The position numbers and the translations under genes were made by a program. The notes beneath the pieces are model-generated. The model was not told the DNA's origin, ran no database searches, and was given only the letters and a program-made list of their open reading frames with translations. A DNA stretch of 64,000 nt from Verrucomicrobiia bacterium (GTDB lineage: Bacteria > Verrucomicrobiota > Verrucomicrobiia > Verrucomicrobiales > DEV007): positions 124,001 through 188,000 of the forward strand of contig JAUICH010000004.1 in the NCBI GenBank assembly GCA_030427505.1. Direction: 5' to 3'. Numbering within the stretch: position 1 is the first letter of the stretch; each line of letters opens with the position of its first letter. This document shows positions 18,303 to 27,500 of this stretch, in pieces.

Positions 18303-18635
18303 TCAGGAAATCGTAACAGTGTTCATGGCCTCATAAACCAGCCAAAATCCGACGCCTCCCACTAAAAGACTCACCACAAGGAGAACGGTCCACATGACGT
18401 TTCGAGCCCAGTCGGTAATGACGTGGGCCACGATCACGGGCGGCAGAAGCATCACGCCCAGCCCCCACAAGGTGGAGCGCTTCATGGCGGTCACAATCAA
18501 GCCCACGTGGGCAATGGAAAACACCAACAAACCAAACAGCAGGAGCATCAGGCCCGCCACAAACATGGGCTCCCGAGACAACTCGGCGACTAGAGCCTGG
18601 AGTTCCTGAAAGGTGCGATTGTCGGTATTCATCAT
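18303..18635 (-). CDS. Small membrane protein paralogous to the neighbouring protease tail
   Basis: About 110 residues starting MMNTDNRTFQELQALVAELSREPMF, then three hydrophobic segments: GLMLLLFGLLVFSIAHVGLIV, TLWGLGVMLLPPVIVAHVI and MWTVLLVVSLLVGGVGFWLV. The stretch VGLIVTAMKRSTLWGLGVML matches IGLLVKAFMKSALWGIGVVL in the downstream gene, including the following ITDWARN/VADWKRC. It lies 69 bp upstream of that gene on the same strand. Longer in-frame starts up to 18800 would add polar, unconvincing sequence. Function unknown. Confidence 0.65.
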   Translation of the reverse strand: MMNTDNRTFQELQALVAELSREPMFVAGLMLLLFGLLVFSIAHVGLIVTAMKRSTLWGLGVMLLPPVIVAHVITDWARNVMWTVLLVVSLLVGGVGFWLVYEAMNTVTIS

Positions 18636-18834
18636 TCCCAAGACCGGTAAATGGGGTTCAACACCGGTTCCCGCGGAAGGTCTCGAAATCCGCGCCGCTT
18701 TCGCGGGAAACAAGATAATAGGGCCACACGCCTCTTCCACAGCCCAAGCTGCCTCCCGACAATTCGTCAGGGAGACAGCTCCGTAGAGACGTTTTCCCAT
18801 GTCATCGCCGTCAAGCGCGGCGAAGGAGACCTTA

Positions 18835-19863
<1,029 letters not shown>

Positions 19864-20075
19864 AATGCGGGTGTTTGTGGTCTTGGGTTTTTACTAAATT
19901 CGGTGAAAAACGGTCGCCCGGCGGGGCTGAAATCCATACCGGGGGAAGGTTCACGATACACAGAGGCTCTTTTCTGTAAATGACAAAGGAAACGCGTAAG
20001 ACCGCTCCAACGGGGGTCGTGGCCGCGCCTGAATCCTCACATCCGATCCGGAGGATTCTAAATTTATGGCATTTC

Positions 20076-20103
20076 TTGATATTCTAGTTCACCTAAGTAT
20101 AAT
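20076..20103 (+). promoter_or_regulatory. Sigma70-type promoter giving a near-leaderless transcript
   Basis: TTGATA at 20076-20081 and a perfect TATAAT at 20098-20103 are separated by 16 bp. The only in-frame start of the following gene, GTG at 20110, lies 6 bp past the -10 box, so transcription from this promoter would begin at or next to the start codon. Confidence 0.6.
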
Positions 20104-20109
20104 GCTTGT

Positions 20110-21003
20110 GTGATCGACTCGATTCGCCACTCTGCCCCGGGAGCTGTTTCCGCCCTGCTCATCGGCCTCGCCTCCCTCGCGCCAACCGCGGCGAACGCGG
20201 ACTTTGAGAATGGCGACCTGGAGGCCGGCACCATCACCGGTACCTACTCCGTTGGCGGCAGCGAGGCCCAGCACATTACCGGCGCGGATGCCACCGCCAT
20301 GCCCGGCTGGGAAGTGGACTCCGGCTACATGGTAAACGCGGCCTGGGGCACCAGCGGCGGTCTGAACCAGCTCATGTGGATCGGCGAAACCGGCCTGTCC
20401 CTTTCTTCCTGTCTGGAGCAGCCGGAAACCGGCCTCATCAGTGGCATGACCTACCAGGTGTGTTTCGACATCGCCTCGGCCAGCCCCTACTTTACGGACA
20501 ACGCCAGCTACACGGCCAGCGGCGATCTCAACCACTCGGCGGTGTTCTGGTTCAATTTCTTCGATACCGACACCTTTGGCGTGGGCTCCATCGACGCACA
20601 AGACTACGTCACGGGCTACTCCATCACGTCCATTGGCGCGGGCGGCGGCGGTGTGGCCACCACGTCCTTCAGCGATCCCGCCATGCTCTACACCCTGGGC
20701 ACTTCCACCAATGCCCTGGACACAAGCGGCGGTGCCTACGATCCCACCAGCTCCTCCGCCGTGCTGGACTGGAGCACGCTGAACTGGTACCGCATCTGCA
20801 TCGAGATCGACGCGGATCCCAACGCCGACGGCAATATGTATTTCGACTTCAGTCAGAATGCCGGCTCCCCCAACGAGTATTTCGCCATCGACAATCTCTC
20901 CATCCAGGCCGTCCCCGAGCCGGGTACGATGACTCTGTTAGGGTGCGCCGGGTTGGGGTTTCTTGCGAGGCTGCGGCGGAGACGGAAAGCGCGGACCGCT
21001 TAG
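20110..21003 (+). CDS. PEP-CTERM sorting domain protein (DUF642-like)
   Basis: A 297-residue exported protein. The signal peptide (VSALLIGLASLAPTAANA) is followed by a DUF642-like choice-of-anchor fold starting FENGDLEAGTITG with MPGWEVDSGYMV, then TGLISGMTYQVCFDIAS and LNWYRICIEIDADPNADGNMYFDFSQNAG. The C-terminus is a canonical PEP-CTERM tail: VPEPGTMTLLGCAGLGFLARLRRRRK. Such tails are cut by an exosortase and tie the protein to exopolysaccharide production; no exosortase is in the window. The GTG start is forced, since an in-frame stop lies 30 bp upstream with no other start between. Confidence 0.88.
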   Translation: MIDSIRHSAPGAVSALLIGLASLAPTAANADFENGDLEAGTITGTYSVGGSEAQHITGADATAMPGWEVDSGYMVNAAWGTSGGLNQLMWIGETGLSLSSCLEQPETGLISGMTYQVCFDIASASPYFTDNASYTASGDLNHSAVFWFNFFDTDTFGVGSIDAQDYVTGYSITSIGAGGGGVATTSFSDPAMLYTLGTSTNALDTSGGAYDPTSSSAVLDWSTLNWYRICIEIDADPNADGNMYFDFSQNAGSPNEYFAIDNLSIQAVPEPGTMTLLGCAGLGFLARLRRRRKARTA

Positions 21004-21134
21004 AGGCGCCAGGGAACTTGGTAGCGATAACGGCAACCAACTGAATAGGAGTCCCCAGTCCATCGCCGATAGAGCGCCATTCTTAGCAGGCATTTGAAGC
21101 CAAGGAAGACTGTCGCACACGGGCGACAAACCAC

Positions 21135-21482
21135 TCAGGCAGCTAGAGCGGCAATACGGGCCACGATTGCCAGGAACTGAGCCGTGGCTGCGACGACTTC
21201 CTGGACCTGCTCCAAGTTCTCCAGCTTCGCCTTGAGATCCTTGGCGCCCGCTTCCAGTTCATCGGCGTTCGCCACGAGGTCATCGCGGATGGCCGCCAGC
21301 TCGAGGGCTTCCAATTTCAGGATGGTAACCTGCACATCGGACAAAAGAAGCGCCGCTGCTTTTCTTTCCGCCGCTGGTTTGAGAAGCAGGGTTAGCTGAA
21401 ATTCTTCCGAAAGCATACCCGCGCGCGTGGCGCGCAACGTTTTCAGGGTCAAGTCTTCCAGTTCGTATGGGGCCAAAGCCAT
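21135..21482 (-). CDS. Small helical protein, unknown function
   Basis: The 115-residue protein is almost entirely predicted helix and rich in Ala, Leu and Glu (ELEAGAKDLKAKLENLEQVQEVVAATAQFLAIVARIAALAA). It has no signal peptide and the C-terminus is hydrophobic and amphipathic. It starts 12 bp after the stop of the upstream lipoprotein gene, so both are probably one transcript and may work together. I do not recognise a family. Confidence 0.65.
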   Translation of the reverse strand: MALAPYELEDLTLKTLRATRAGMLSEEFQLTLLLKPAAERKAAALLLSDVQVTILKLEALELAAIRDDLVANADELEAGAKDLKAKLENLEQVQEVVAATAQFLAIVARIAALAA

Positions 21483-21494
21483 AACCAGGACTCC

Positions 21495-22439
21495 TTATTC
21501 TTCGGTTGCGGATTGAGTCATCTCGATGACGTCCAGGATCGCGTCGATATCCGCGAACAATTGATCAAAATCTCCTGGACCGATTTTGTTTTCCACCAGG
21601 GCAACAAACGTCTTCTTCAGGGTATCGGCGGCGTCTTTTGCATCGTCCAGAGAGGCAGCCATGAGCGTGGTCGAGAGCAGTGCGCGGCGATCTTCCCTCC
21701 AGGTCTTCGGCAAGTCGCCTTCCTGAACATAGGGCTTAGCTACCTGGTTCAAACTACGCGCATTGGACAGGGACTCGAGATCCGCTTCGATCCCTTCGGC
21801 CAGAGCCGCGAGGACCGCCTTCTGCAGTTCCAACTGACGCTCCAGCATGGGAGCGTCTTTCCTGAGTTGCTCCTCCAGCGCGGCTCGCTGGAATTGAGCC
21901 ACGACGATGGGCACCACGGCGCCGATAAAGTCTTTCACGTTCGCATTGCCAATGGTGGCCTTCTCCAGGCTGGGGCTGAGCTTCTGCAGTTCCCCCACCA
22001 GGTTCGCGGCTTCCTCGCCGATGCCACTGGGTGCGTCGGACTGGGACAGGGCCGCCAGGGCGGAGAAGTATTTCCGCAGCAGCTGTGTGTGAGCGCGCAG
22101 ATCACCCATCACGGCCAGAACGTCTTTCAGCCCTTCGGTTTGATTCTGGTAGGTGCTACTTCGTTCCTCGGGAGACAAGGCATCTCGATTCGTCAGCAAT
22201 AGCTCCGAATCGGCATCTATTTTGATCTGCCCGGCCTCCACCGTCAGCTTTGTCATCGCCTCGGAATAGGTTTTTCCGGCGGTCGCAAACTTATCGAACT
22301 GACCAATCCGCCGGCCGGCACAAGAGGAAAGCGAACACGCGGCCAATCCAAGGAAAAGAAGCATCGCCACCCGGTCGAACCGCCGGCAAAGCAACAAGGG
22401 TTTCAACCGGGGACGCACGGAGGAAGTTTGGGGGCTCAT
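21495..22439 (-). CDS. Lipoprotein, helical, unknown function
   Basis: About 314 residues. A basic N-terminus and hydrophobic stretch (VAMLLFLGLAACSLSSC) end in the lipobox LSSC, so the mature protein is lipid-anchored. The remainder is helical with coiled-coil character (AALEEQLRKDAPMLERQLELQKAVLAALAEGIEADLESL). The ATG at 22439 is preferred to the in-frame GTG three codons upstream. It forms an operon with the small helical protein downstream. No family was recognised; an envelope structural role is only a guess. Confidence 0.7.
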   Translation of the reverse strand: MSPQTSSVRPRLKPLLLCRRFDRVAMLLFLGLAACSLSSCAGRRIGQFDKFATAGKTYSEAMTKLTVEAGQIKIDADSELLLTNRDALSPEERSSTYQNQTEGLKDVLAVMGDLRAHTQLLRKYFSALAALSQSDAPSGIGEEAANLVGELQKLSPSLEKATIGNANVKDFIGAVVPIVVAQFQRAALEEQLRKDAPMLERQLELQKAVLAALAEGIEADLESLSNARSLNQVAKPYVQEGDLPKTWREDRRALLSTTLMAASLDDAKDAADTLKKTFVALVENKIGPGDFDQLFADIDAILDVIEMTQSATEE

Positions 22440-22627
22440 CACTTTCACTTGAATGTCACAGGCTTACTGAAAGTGATAGGAAGAAGGTTAGAAAAGGTCA
22501 ACACAAAAAGCAGCATCCCGCCAAGCCGATGCGTTAGGCCGTTCCCATACCACCTAAAATCGAGGTGGTCTTCCGAACGCCTCCCCCGCGCCCGGACACC
22601 TCTGCTTTCCCGGCACCGTTACCGGAC

Positions 22628-22667
22628 AAAAAAAACCGGCGACAGCCACATCAGGCCATCGCCGGTT
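22628..22667 (-). terminator. Rho-independent terminator of lsrF
   Basis: On the minus strand AACCGGCGA and TCGCCGGTT form a perfect 9 bp stem around a 16-base loop, followed by a run of eight T. It lies 40 bp past the lsrF stop and is the clearest intrinsic terminator in the window. Confidence 0.9.
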
Positions 22668-22707
22668 CCTTGAATCTTAGCTCAGATAAGACTTCGGGCG
22701 CTCAGCC

Positions 22708-23628
22708 TTACGCGGTCGCCGGAGCGGCCTCCGTTTCCTGGGCCTTGAGGTCTTGGTACATCTGGTAGCCTTCTTCGGGCTTCAGGCCTTCGTGGACGAC
22801 GCCGCGGACGGCGCGCATCATGGCGACGGGGGCGTCGGACTGGAAGATGTTCCGGCCCATGTCCACACCGCTGGCGCCTTGTTCGCAGGCGTAGTAAGCC
22901 ATCTTCAGGGCGTCGAGTTCGGGACGCTTCTTCCCGCCGGCGATCACGATGGGCACCGGGCAGCAGGACGTGATGGTGTCAAACTCTTCGTCGGTGTGGT
23001 AGCACTTCACCAGGTGGCAGCCGAGTTCCGCCATGATGCGGGTGGCCAGGCGGAAGTACTTCGGCGTGCGCTCCATGCTGGTGCCCACGGCCACGACGCC
23101 CATGACGGCGATACCGTAGCGGTTCGCTTCATCGATGAGGGTGGTCATGTTCTTGATGGTCGCCTTTTCGTGCTCGGAACCGATGAATACCTGCACGGCC
23201 AGGACAGAGGCGTTCAGGCGCACGGCTTCCTCGATTGAGCAGGCCAGAACCTCGTCACTCAGGTACTCCGGGCGGGCCATGCTGGTGCCGCCGGAGGCGC
23301 GCAGGGCGATGGCCTTTTGCGTGCTGGCGGGAATGACCGCGCGCTGAATACCGCGGGTCAGCATGAGACAGTCGCAATAGGGTTCCAGCGGCAGGATGGT
23401 CTGGTCCACGCGTTCCAGGCCGGTCGTGGGGCCCTGGAAGTAGCCGTGGTCGAACGCCAGCATGATGGTGCGCCCGTTCTTCGGATTGAACACCTTGGCG
23501 AGGCGGTTCTTCAAGCCCCAGTCATACTGGTGCGAGCCTTTGAGGAAATAGCCGGGGCTTTCCTGTGGGAGATCGGTGTAATACTCCTTGTCTTTCTTCT
23601 CCTGTTTCGTGCCGTCTAGATCAGCCAT
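22708..23628 (-). CDS. lsrF: LsrF-like thiolase/aldolase (3-hydroxy-5-phosphonooxypentane-2,4-dione thiolase)
   Basis: A 306-residue class I aldolase-fold protein of the DhnA/LsrF family. From memory it resembles E. coli LsrF over nearly its whole length: MADLD start, LAKVFNPKNGRTIMLAFDHGYFQGPTTGLERVD, SIEEAVRLNASVLAVQVFIGSE, VPIVIAGGKK and GASGVDMGRNIFQSDAPVAMM. Lys208 in LVKCYHTDEEF aligns with the Schiff-base lysine. LsrF transfers an acetyl group from the isomerised AI-2-phosphate product to CoA. The other lsr genes (kinase, transporter, LsrG) are not nearby, so the substrate may differ from AI-2. It is a single gene with its own terminator. Confidence 0.88.
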   Translation of the reverse strand: MADLDGTKQEKKDKEYYTDLPQESPGYFLKGSHQYDWGLKNRLAKVFNPKNGRTIMLAFDHGYFQGPTTGLERVDQTILPLEPYCDCLMLTRGIQRAVIPASTQKAIALRASGGTSMARPEYLSDEVLACSIEEAVRLNASVLAVQVFIGSEHEKATIKNMTTLIDEANRYGIAVMGVVAVGTSMERTPKYFRLATRIMAELGCHLVKCYHTDEEFDTITSCCPVPIVIAGGKKRPELDALKMAYYACEQGASGVDMGRNIFQSDAPVAMMRAVRGVVHEGLKPEEGYQMYQDLKAQETEAAPATA

Positions 23629-23913
23629 GGTGGGATGGATGGAATGGGTTTGTAGGTTGGTAAAGTACGATCATGGGAGCGGATTCCCCCGGAGTCAAGG
23701 GGGGATGGCTGCTCAGAGGAGAGTCCGTGCTCCGCGAAAAAACAGTCCCACTGAAGACAACGTCTCAGTTGCACCGCAATTTGACGAAAATTCTTCTCAG
23801 GAGAATTGATTCCTCCAAAACATCAGAGATTCCGGCGGCCAATTCGGTAACTTTTGGCGTTCGGCACTCACAGCATTCTTTTCGTAGGAACTTTCCATTA
23901 CAGGACGCCCGGA

Positions 23914-24330
23914 TCAGCGTGAGTTCATAAGACCGTCGAGCTGACTTTCAAATTTCTTCAAAGTTGAAAGAAACAATGTTTCCCGAACCAATGGACGCGC
24001 AACCCAAGTACCCACTCCAGGATTGTAAGATTCCGCCACGATCACAGGAACACCGTTTTCCAAAAGCGAAATCGTCGAGGTCATTCCAAATGCGCCGCCA
24101 ACGTAATACTGAACCGAATAACGGGGACTCCCGCTCGTAACTGGCGTAAATCCATATTTCTGTAACACCCAAGACAGCTTGGTTACGTACATCTCATACC
24201 CATCGCCCGCTGTTGTTGAAGGAAGTAAGACTTCGTCTCTTGAAAGGGTCGAAATCACCGTGGATTGCGATCCCTTTGAAATGCAGCCTACAAGAGATGC
24301 AGAAAATAGAATCAGAAGAATAATTCTCAT
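23914..24330 (-). CDS. Small lipoprotein, unknown function
   Basis: The 138-residue protein starts MRIILLILFSASLVGC, a lipoprotein signal with lipobox SLVGC. The mature part reads VQYYVGGAFGMTSTISLLENGVPVIVAESYNPGVGTWVARPLVRETLFLSTLKKFESQLDGLM, reminiscent of small DUF4136-like or lipoprotein beta-sandwich families. Base composition is more AT-rich than neighbouring genes, which may mark later arrival. Single gene. Confidence 0.7.
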   Translation of the reverse strand: MRIILLILFSASLVGCISKGSQSTVISTLSRDEVLLPSTTAGDGYEMYVTKLSWVLQKYGFTPVTSGSPRYSVQYYVGGAFGMTSTISLLENGVPVIVAESYNPGVGTWVARPLVRETLFLSTLKKFESQLDGLMNSR

Positions 24331-24476
24331 CTATATAGGTTAATCACGAACGCTGCCATCCTTTCCAAGAACTCTAACCACAAATCACGACGATATGTGA
24401 ATTGATTTCGACTTTCAATGGCCAACACATTTCATGACTCTTCTTGAGGACACTTCCTGCTCAAAGAAACGAAGTT

Positions 24477-26582
24477 TCACTCCTGCCGCTCCCACGTCAC
24501 GGCATCGATCACTACGTAGCCCCCGGCGTTTTCGTTGGTGACGGTCACGGTGGCTTCGCCGGCTTCGAACTCGTAGGTCCCCAGGGTCACGAAGCCCAGG
24601 CTGTCCCCTTCATTCTTCCGCTGGTCGAGCTTCAGTGTCTCGGCACCTCCGCGATGTTGAACGGTCACGGGTACTTGGGACCCCCGGTTTCCGTTGGGTG
24701 TGTAGTTCATCTTCACCACATAGCGGCCCGGCGTGGGGAGCGCGGCGGTGTAGGTGGCGGACTTGAAAGCGCTGGCGTCTCCACTGTCGTGCCGGTAGCC
24801 TTCACCCACGTAAGGCTGGACGGAGGAACTGGTATCCCACGCGCCCACCAGCGCCGCCTGCTCGTCGTCCACGGCAATGCCAGGGAGCGATTTCGCCGCC
24901 AGTATCCGCTTCGGCGTCCATCCCTCGGGCAGGTCCAGTACCTGGCCTTGAGCGAGAAGCTGTTCTCTCAGGGTATCGTAAGGAACCTCCTGAACATCAT
25001 AGCCCTCCTCGATCGCGATGGACGCCGCCGTGGCGCAGGATTGTCCTAAGATCATGAATACCGGCTCCATCCGGATGGAACCAAAGGCAATGTGGGAACT
25101 GGAGACCGCCGCCGGCACGAATAGATTCCGGCACTCTTCCTCCCGCGGGATGATGGAACGATAGCTGATCACGTAGGGGCCACCGGGACTGACCTGAATG
25201 TCCCCCTCATTCTGCACGGTGCCCTCTGGCGTGATGTAGCGCTGAACATTGTGGGAATCCATGTTGTAGGAACCCAAGCCCACGGAGTCTTCGGCGACGC
25301 GTTCGCGCCGACAGTCCAGCTCGGTAGTAACGTAGGCGCCGATCATTCGCCTGGCCTCGCGGATATAGAGTTCGCGGGGCCAGTTGCCATTGCCGGTAAA
25401 TTCATCCGCCGCCAGACCCCACTGGCTCATCCGCTGACGGATGGACTCCGGCACGCGGGGATGGTTCGCCAGGGTCCACATCAACCCTTTTTGGTAGGTC
25501 TCGTGTTCCTGGACGATCTTCTCCCGCTCCTCGTAGGTGGCCTCGGGATAGGTGTAATTCATCCCGATGTTGTCGGTGGAAAACGCGCCGCTGTTATTGG
25601 TGTCCGTCTTTCCATTCGGCATGGGGCTGATGCTCAGGGGCAGGCTTTCGTCCCCGGCTTCGAAGTTGCGCAGGAGCAATTCGTAGCGTGCTTCGTCGTA
25701 GCCCTCCGGCTTGGGGAAGGCCACCCGGTTTTCCGGCACGCGGCTCATGCACATGCGGAAACAGTAGGCCTGAACGCGGTGGTCCCCTTCCCCATCCGTG
25801 CCGGGGTCGTCGCCATGCACGCCGGGCAATAGCCCGCTCTGAGGTTCGCCTGGTGCCACGTACGGATCCACCGGCACGGTGAAGCGATGCTTCTTCACGT
25901 TCCGCGCTTTTTGCACGCCGTTCAGTGTCTCGCCATAGACTTCGTTTGCCTCCCGGCCGACGTGGTAGCTGACTCCCGCCGCCGCCATCAGGTCCCCCTC
26001 GTAGGTGGCGTCCACGAAAATGGCGCCCTTGTAAGTCTCGCCAGACTCCATCTGGATAGACATGATGCGCCGCCGCAGGATCTCCACACCGTTTGTCCGA
26101 TTCAGGCGTTGCCCGCGAATCACCTGCACCCCTTCTTCGGCCAACATCTTTTCCAGAACCTCCTCCGCCACTTTCGGCTCAAACACCCAGATGGCATCCG
26201 CCTCCGGTTCGTAGGCCGGGCGCCCCCGGCGTTCTTGGGTCAGAGCCTCCGGGCTTTCCCAGTTCCAAGCCTCCGTCCGGTCGTAGTGTTTCTTCACACG
26301 CTGGTAAAACTCCCGGCTCAGTCCACCGATGACGCTCTTGTCCCCGGTGTCGGTGGCGCCCAGGCCACTGGTGGTCAGGCCGCCTACGTGTTGAGAAGGT
26401 TCTATGAGGATGACTCTCAGGTGCATACGGGCCGCCTGCACCGCCGCCGAAACGCCCGCGCTCGTCCCGCCGTAGATCACCACGTCCTGAACCACTGGCC
26501 TCTGGAGCGACCTCTGACGGCCGCATCCCGAACCCAAGAATATCGCCACAAGAGCGAGGAAAACGGCCTGTTTGACTTTCAT
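24477..26582 (-). CDS. Secreted FAD-dependent oxidoreductase with golvesin-like C-terminal domain
   Basis: About 701 residues. A lipoprotein-type signal (MKVKQAVFLALVAIFLGSGC) precedes the dinucleotide motif DVVIYGGTSAGVSAAVQAARMHLRVILIEPSQHVGGLTTSGLGATD of the FAD_oxidored family. Further family stretches are FVDATYEGDLMAAAGVSYHVGRE and SIRMEPVFMILGQSCATAASIAI. The last 130 residues (AWDTSSSVQPYVGEGYRHDSGD to GGYVVIDAVTW) are a beta-sandwich of the golvesin C-terminal/carbohydrate-binding kind. Such enzymes are common in PVC genomes and probably oxidise sugars or other hydroxyl compounds outside the cytoplasm. The ATG at 26582 is preferred to a GTG three codons upstream. It is divergent from the hydrolase operon. 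Confidence 0.85.
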   Translation of the reverse strand: MKVKQAVFLALVAIFLGSGCGRQRSLQRPVVQDVVIYGGTSAGVSAAVQAARMHLRVILIEPSQHVGGLTTSGLGATDTGDKSVIGGLSREFYQRVKKHYDRTEAWNWESPEALTQERRGRPAYEPEADAIWVFEPKVAEEVLEKMLAEEGVQVIRGQRLNRTNGVEILRRRIMSIQMESGETYKGAIFVDATYEGDLMAAAGVSYHVGREANEVYGETLNGVQKARNVKKHRFTVPVDPYVAPGEPQSGLLPGVHGDDPGTDGEGDHRVQAYCFRMCMSRVPENRVAFPKPEGYDEARYELLLRNFEAGDESLPLSISPMPNGKTDTNNSGAFSTDNIGMNYTYPEATYEEREKIVQEHETYQKGLMWTLANHPRVPESIRQRMSQWGLAADEFTGNGNWPRELYIREARRMIGAYVTTELDCRRERVAEDSVGLGSYNMDSHNVQRYITPEGTVQNEGDIQVSPGGPYVISYRSIIPREEECRNLFVPAAVSSSHIAFGSIRMEPVFMILGQSCATAASIAIEEGYDVQEVPYDTLREQLLAQGQVLDLPEGWTPKRILAAKSLPGIAVDDEQAALVGAWDTSSSVQPYVGEGYRHDSGDASAFKSATYTAALPTPGRYVVKMNYTPNGNRGSQVPVTVQHRGGAETLKLDQRKNEGDSLGFVTLGTYEFEAGEATVTVTNENAGGYVVIDAVTWERQE

Positions 26583-26695
26583 TCTTGCCACAAGGCGGAG
26601 CTTCGCGTTGGAATTTGGACGTCAGAACCCACCTTCTGCTCAATCCCCTTGCGTAGAAAAGAACAAAATCACGCCAATTTCTCGTCACATTCGTC

Positions 26696-27481
26696 ATGAC
26701 CATCTGGGATCTTCACTGCCACTTCGCCCGGCTGGTTCCTGGGTCGCCAGTGAAGAGCCTGGAACGGCTTATTGAAATTGGTAACCGGCTCGGCATCGAA
26801 AAGTTCTGCGTCTACATGGGATCCAACTGGGAATACGATCCCTCTCCCGAAAATCTCCGGAATCAAAATGACGAGGTACTGGAAGCGATTGGCGCGTTTC
26901 CCGGCCAGGCCTTCGGCTTCGTTTACCTGAACCCCAAGGACGTTGAAGCCAGCCTGGATGAGTTGAACCGCTGCGTGGCGGACGGGCCGATGGTGGGCAT
27001 CAAGCTGTGGGTGGCGCAGCGCTGCAACCACCGGAACCTGGACCCCATCGTGGAACGCGCCGTGGAACTGGACGTGGGGATTTTCCAGCACACCTGGCTG
27101 AAGGCAGGCGGCAACCTCCCGGGCGAAAGCACGCCCGCTGACCTGGCGGAACTGGCGGACCGCCACCCGGACGCCCGCCTCATCTGCGGCCACACGGGCG
27201 GCGATTTCGAGCTGGGCATCCGCGCGGTGAAGCATTCACCGAACGTGCACATCGGCATTGCGGGGTCGGACCCCACGGCGGGTTTTACCGAAATGGCGGT
27301 GCGCGAGCTGGGCGCGGACCGCGTGATCTGGGGCAGCGACGCCTCGGGACGCAGTTTTGCCTCCCAACTGGGCAAGGTGGTGGGCGCCCAGGTGGACGAA
27401 GCGGCCCAAGAAAAGATCCTCCACACGAATCTCCGCCAGTGGCTGGCACCTGCCCTGAAGGCCAAGGGGCGGGACATTTGA
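26696..27481 (+). CDS. Amidohydrolase-superfamily metal-dependent hydrolase
   Basis: The 261-residue protein has the amidohydrolase-2 plan: N-terminal metal motif DLHCHF, VGIKLWVAQRCNHRNLDPIVERAVELDVGIFQHTW with the His at strand 5, LICGHTGGDFELGIRAVKHSPNVHIGIAGSD with the strand-6 His, and VIWGSDASGRSF with the strand-8 Asp. Metal ligands are all present. There is no signal peptide, so it is cytoplasmic. It is followed 20 bp later by a paralogous hydrolase with a Tat leader, and both precede a PVC haem protein, suggesting one operon. Substrate unknown. Confidence 0.85.
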   Translation: MTIWDLHCHFARLVPGSPVKSLERLIEIGNRLGIEKFCVYMGSNWEYDPSPENLRNQNDEVLEAIGAFPGQAFGFVYLNPKDVEASLDELNRCVADGPMVGIKLWVAQRCNHRNLDPIVERAVELDVGIFQHTWLKAGGNLPGESTPADLAELADRHPDARLICGHTGGDFELGIRAVKHSPNVHIGIAGSDPTAGFTEMAVRELGADRVIWGSDASGRSFASQLGKVVGAQVDEAAQEKILHTNLRQWLAPALKAKGRDI

Positions 27482-27500
27482 AACCGGCAGTGAAACGCCC

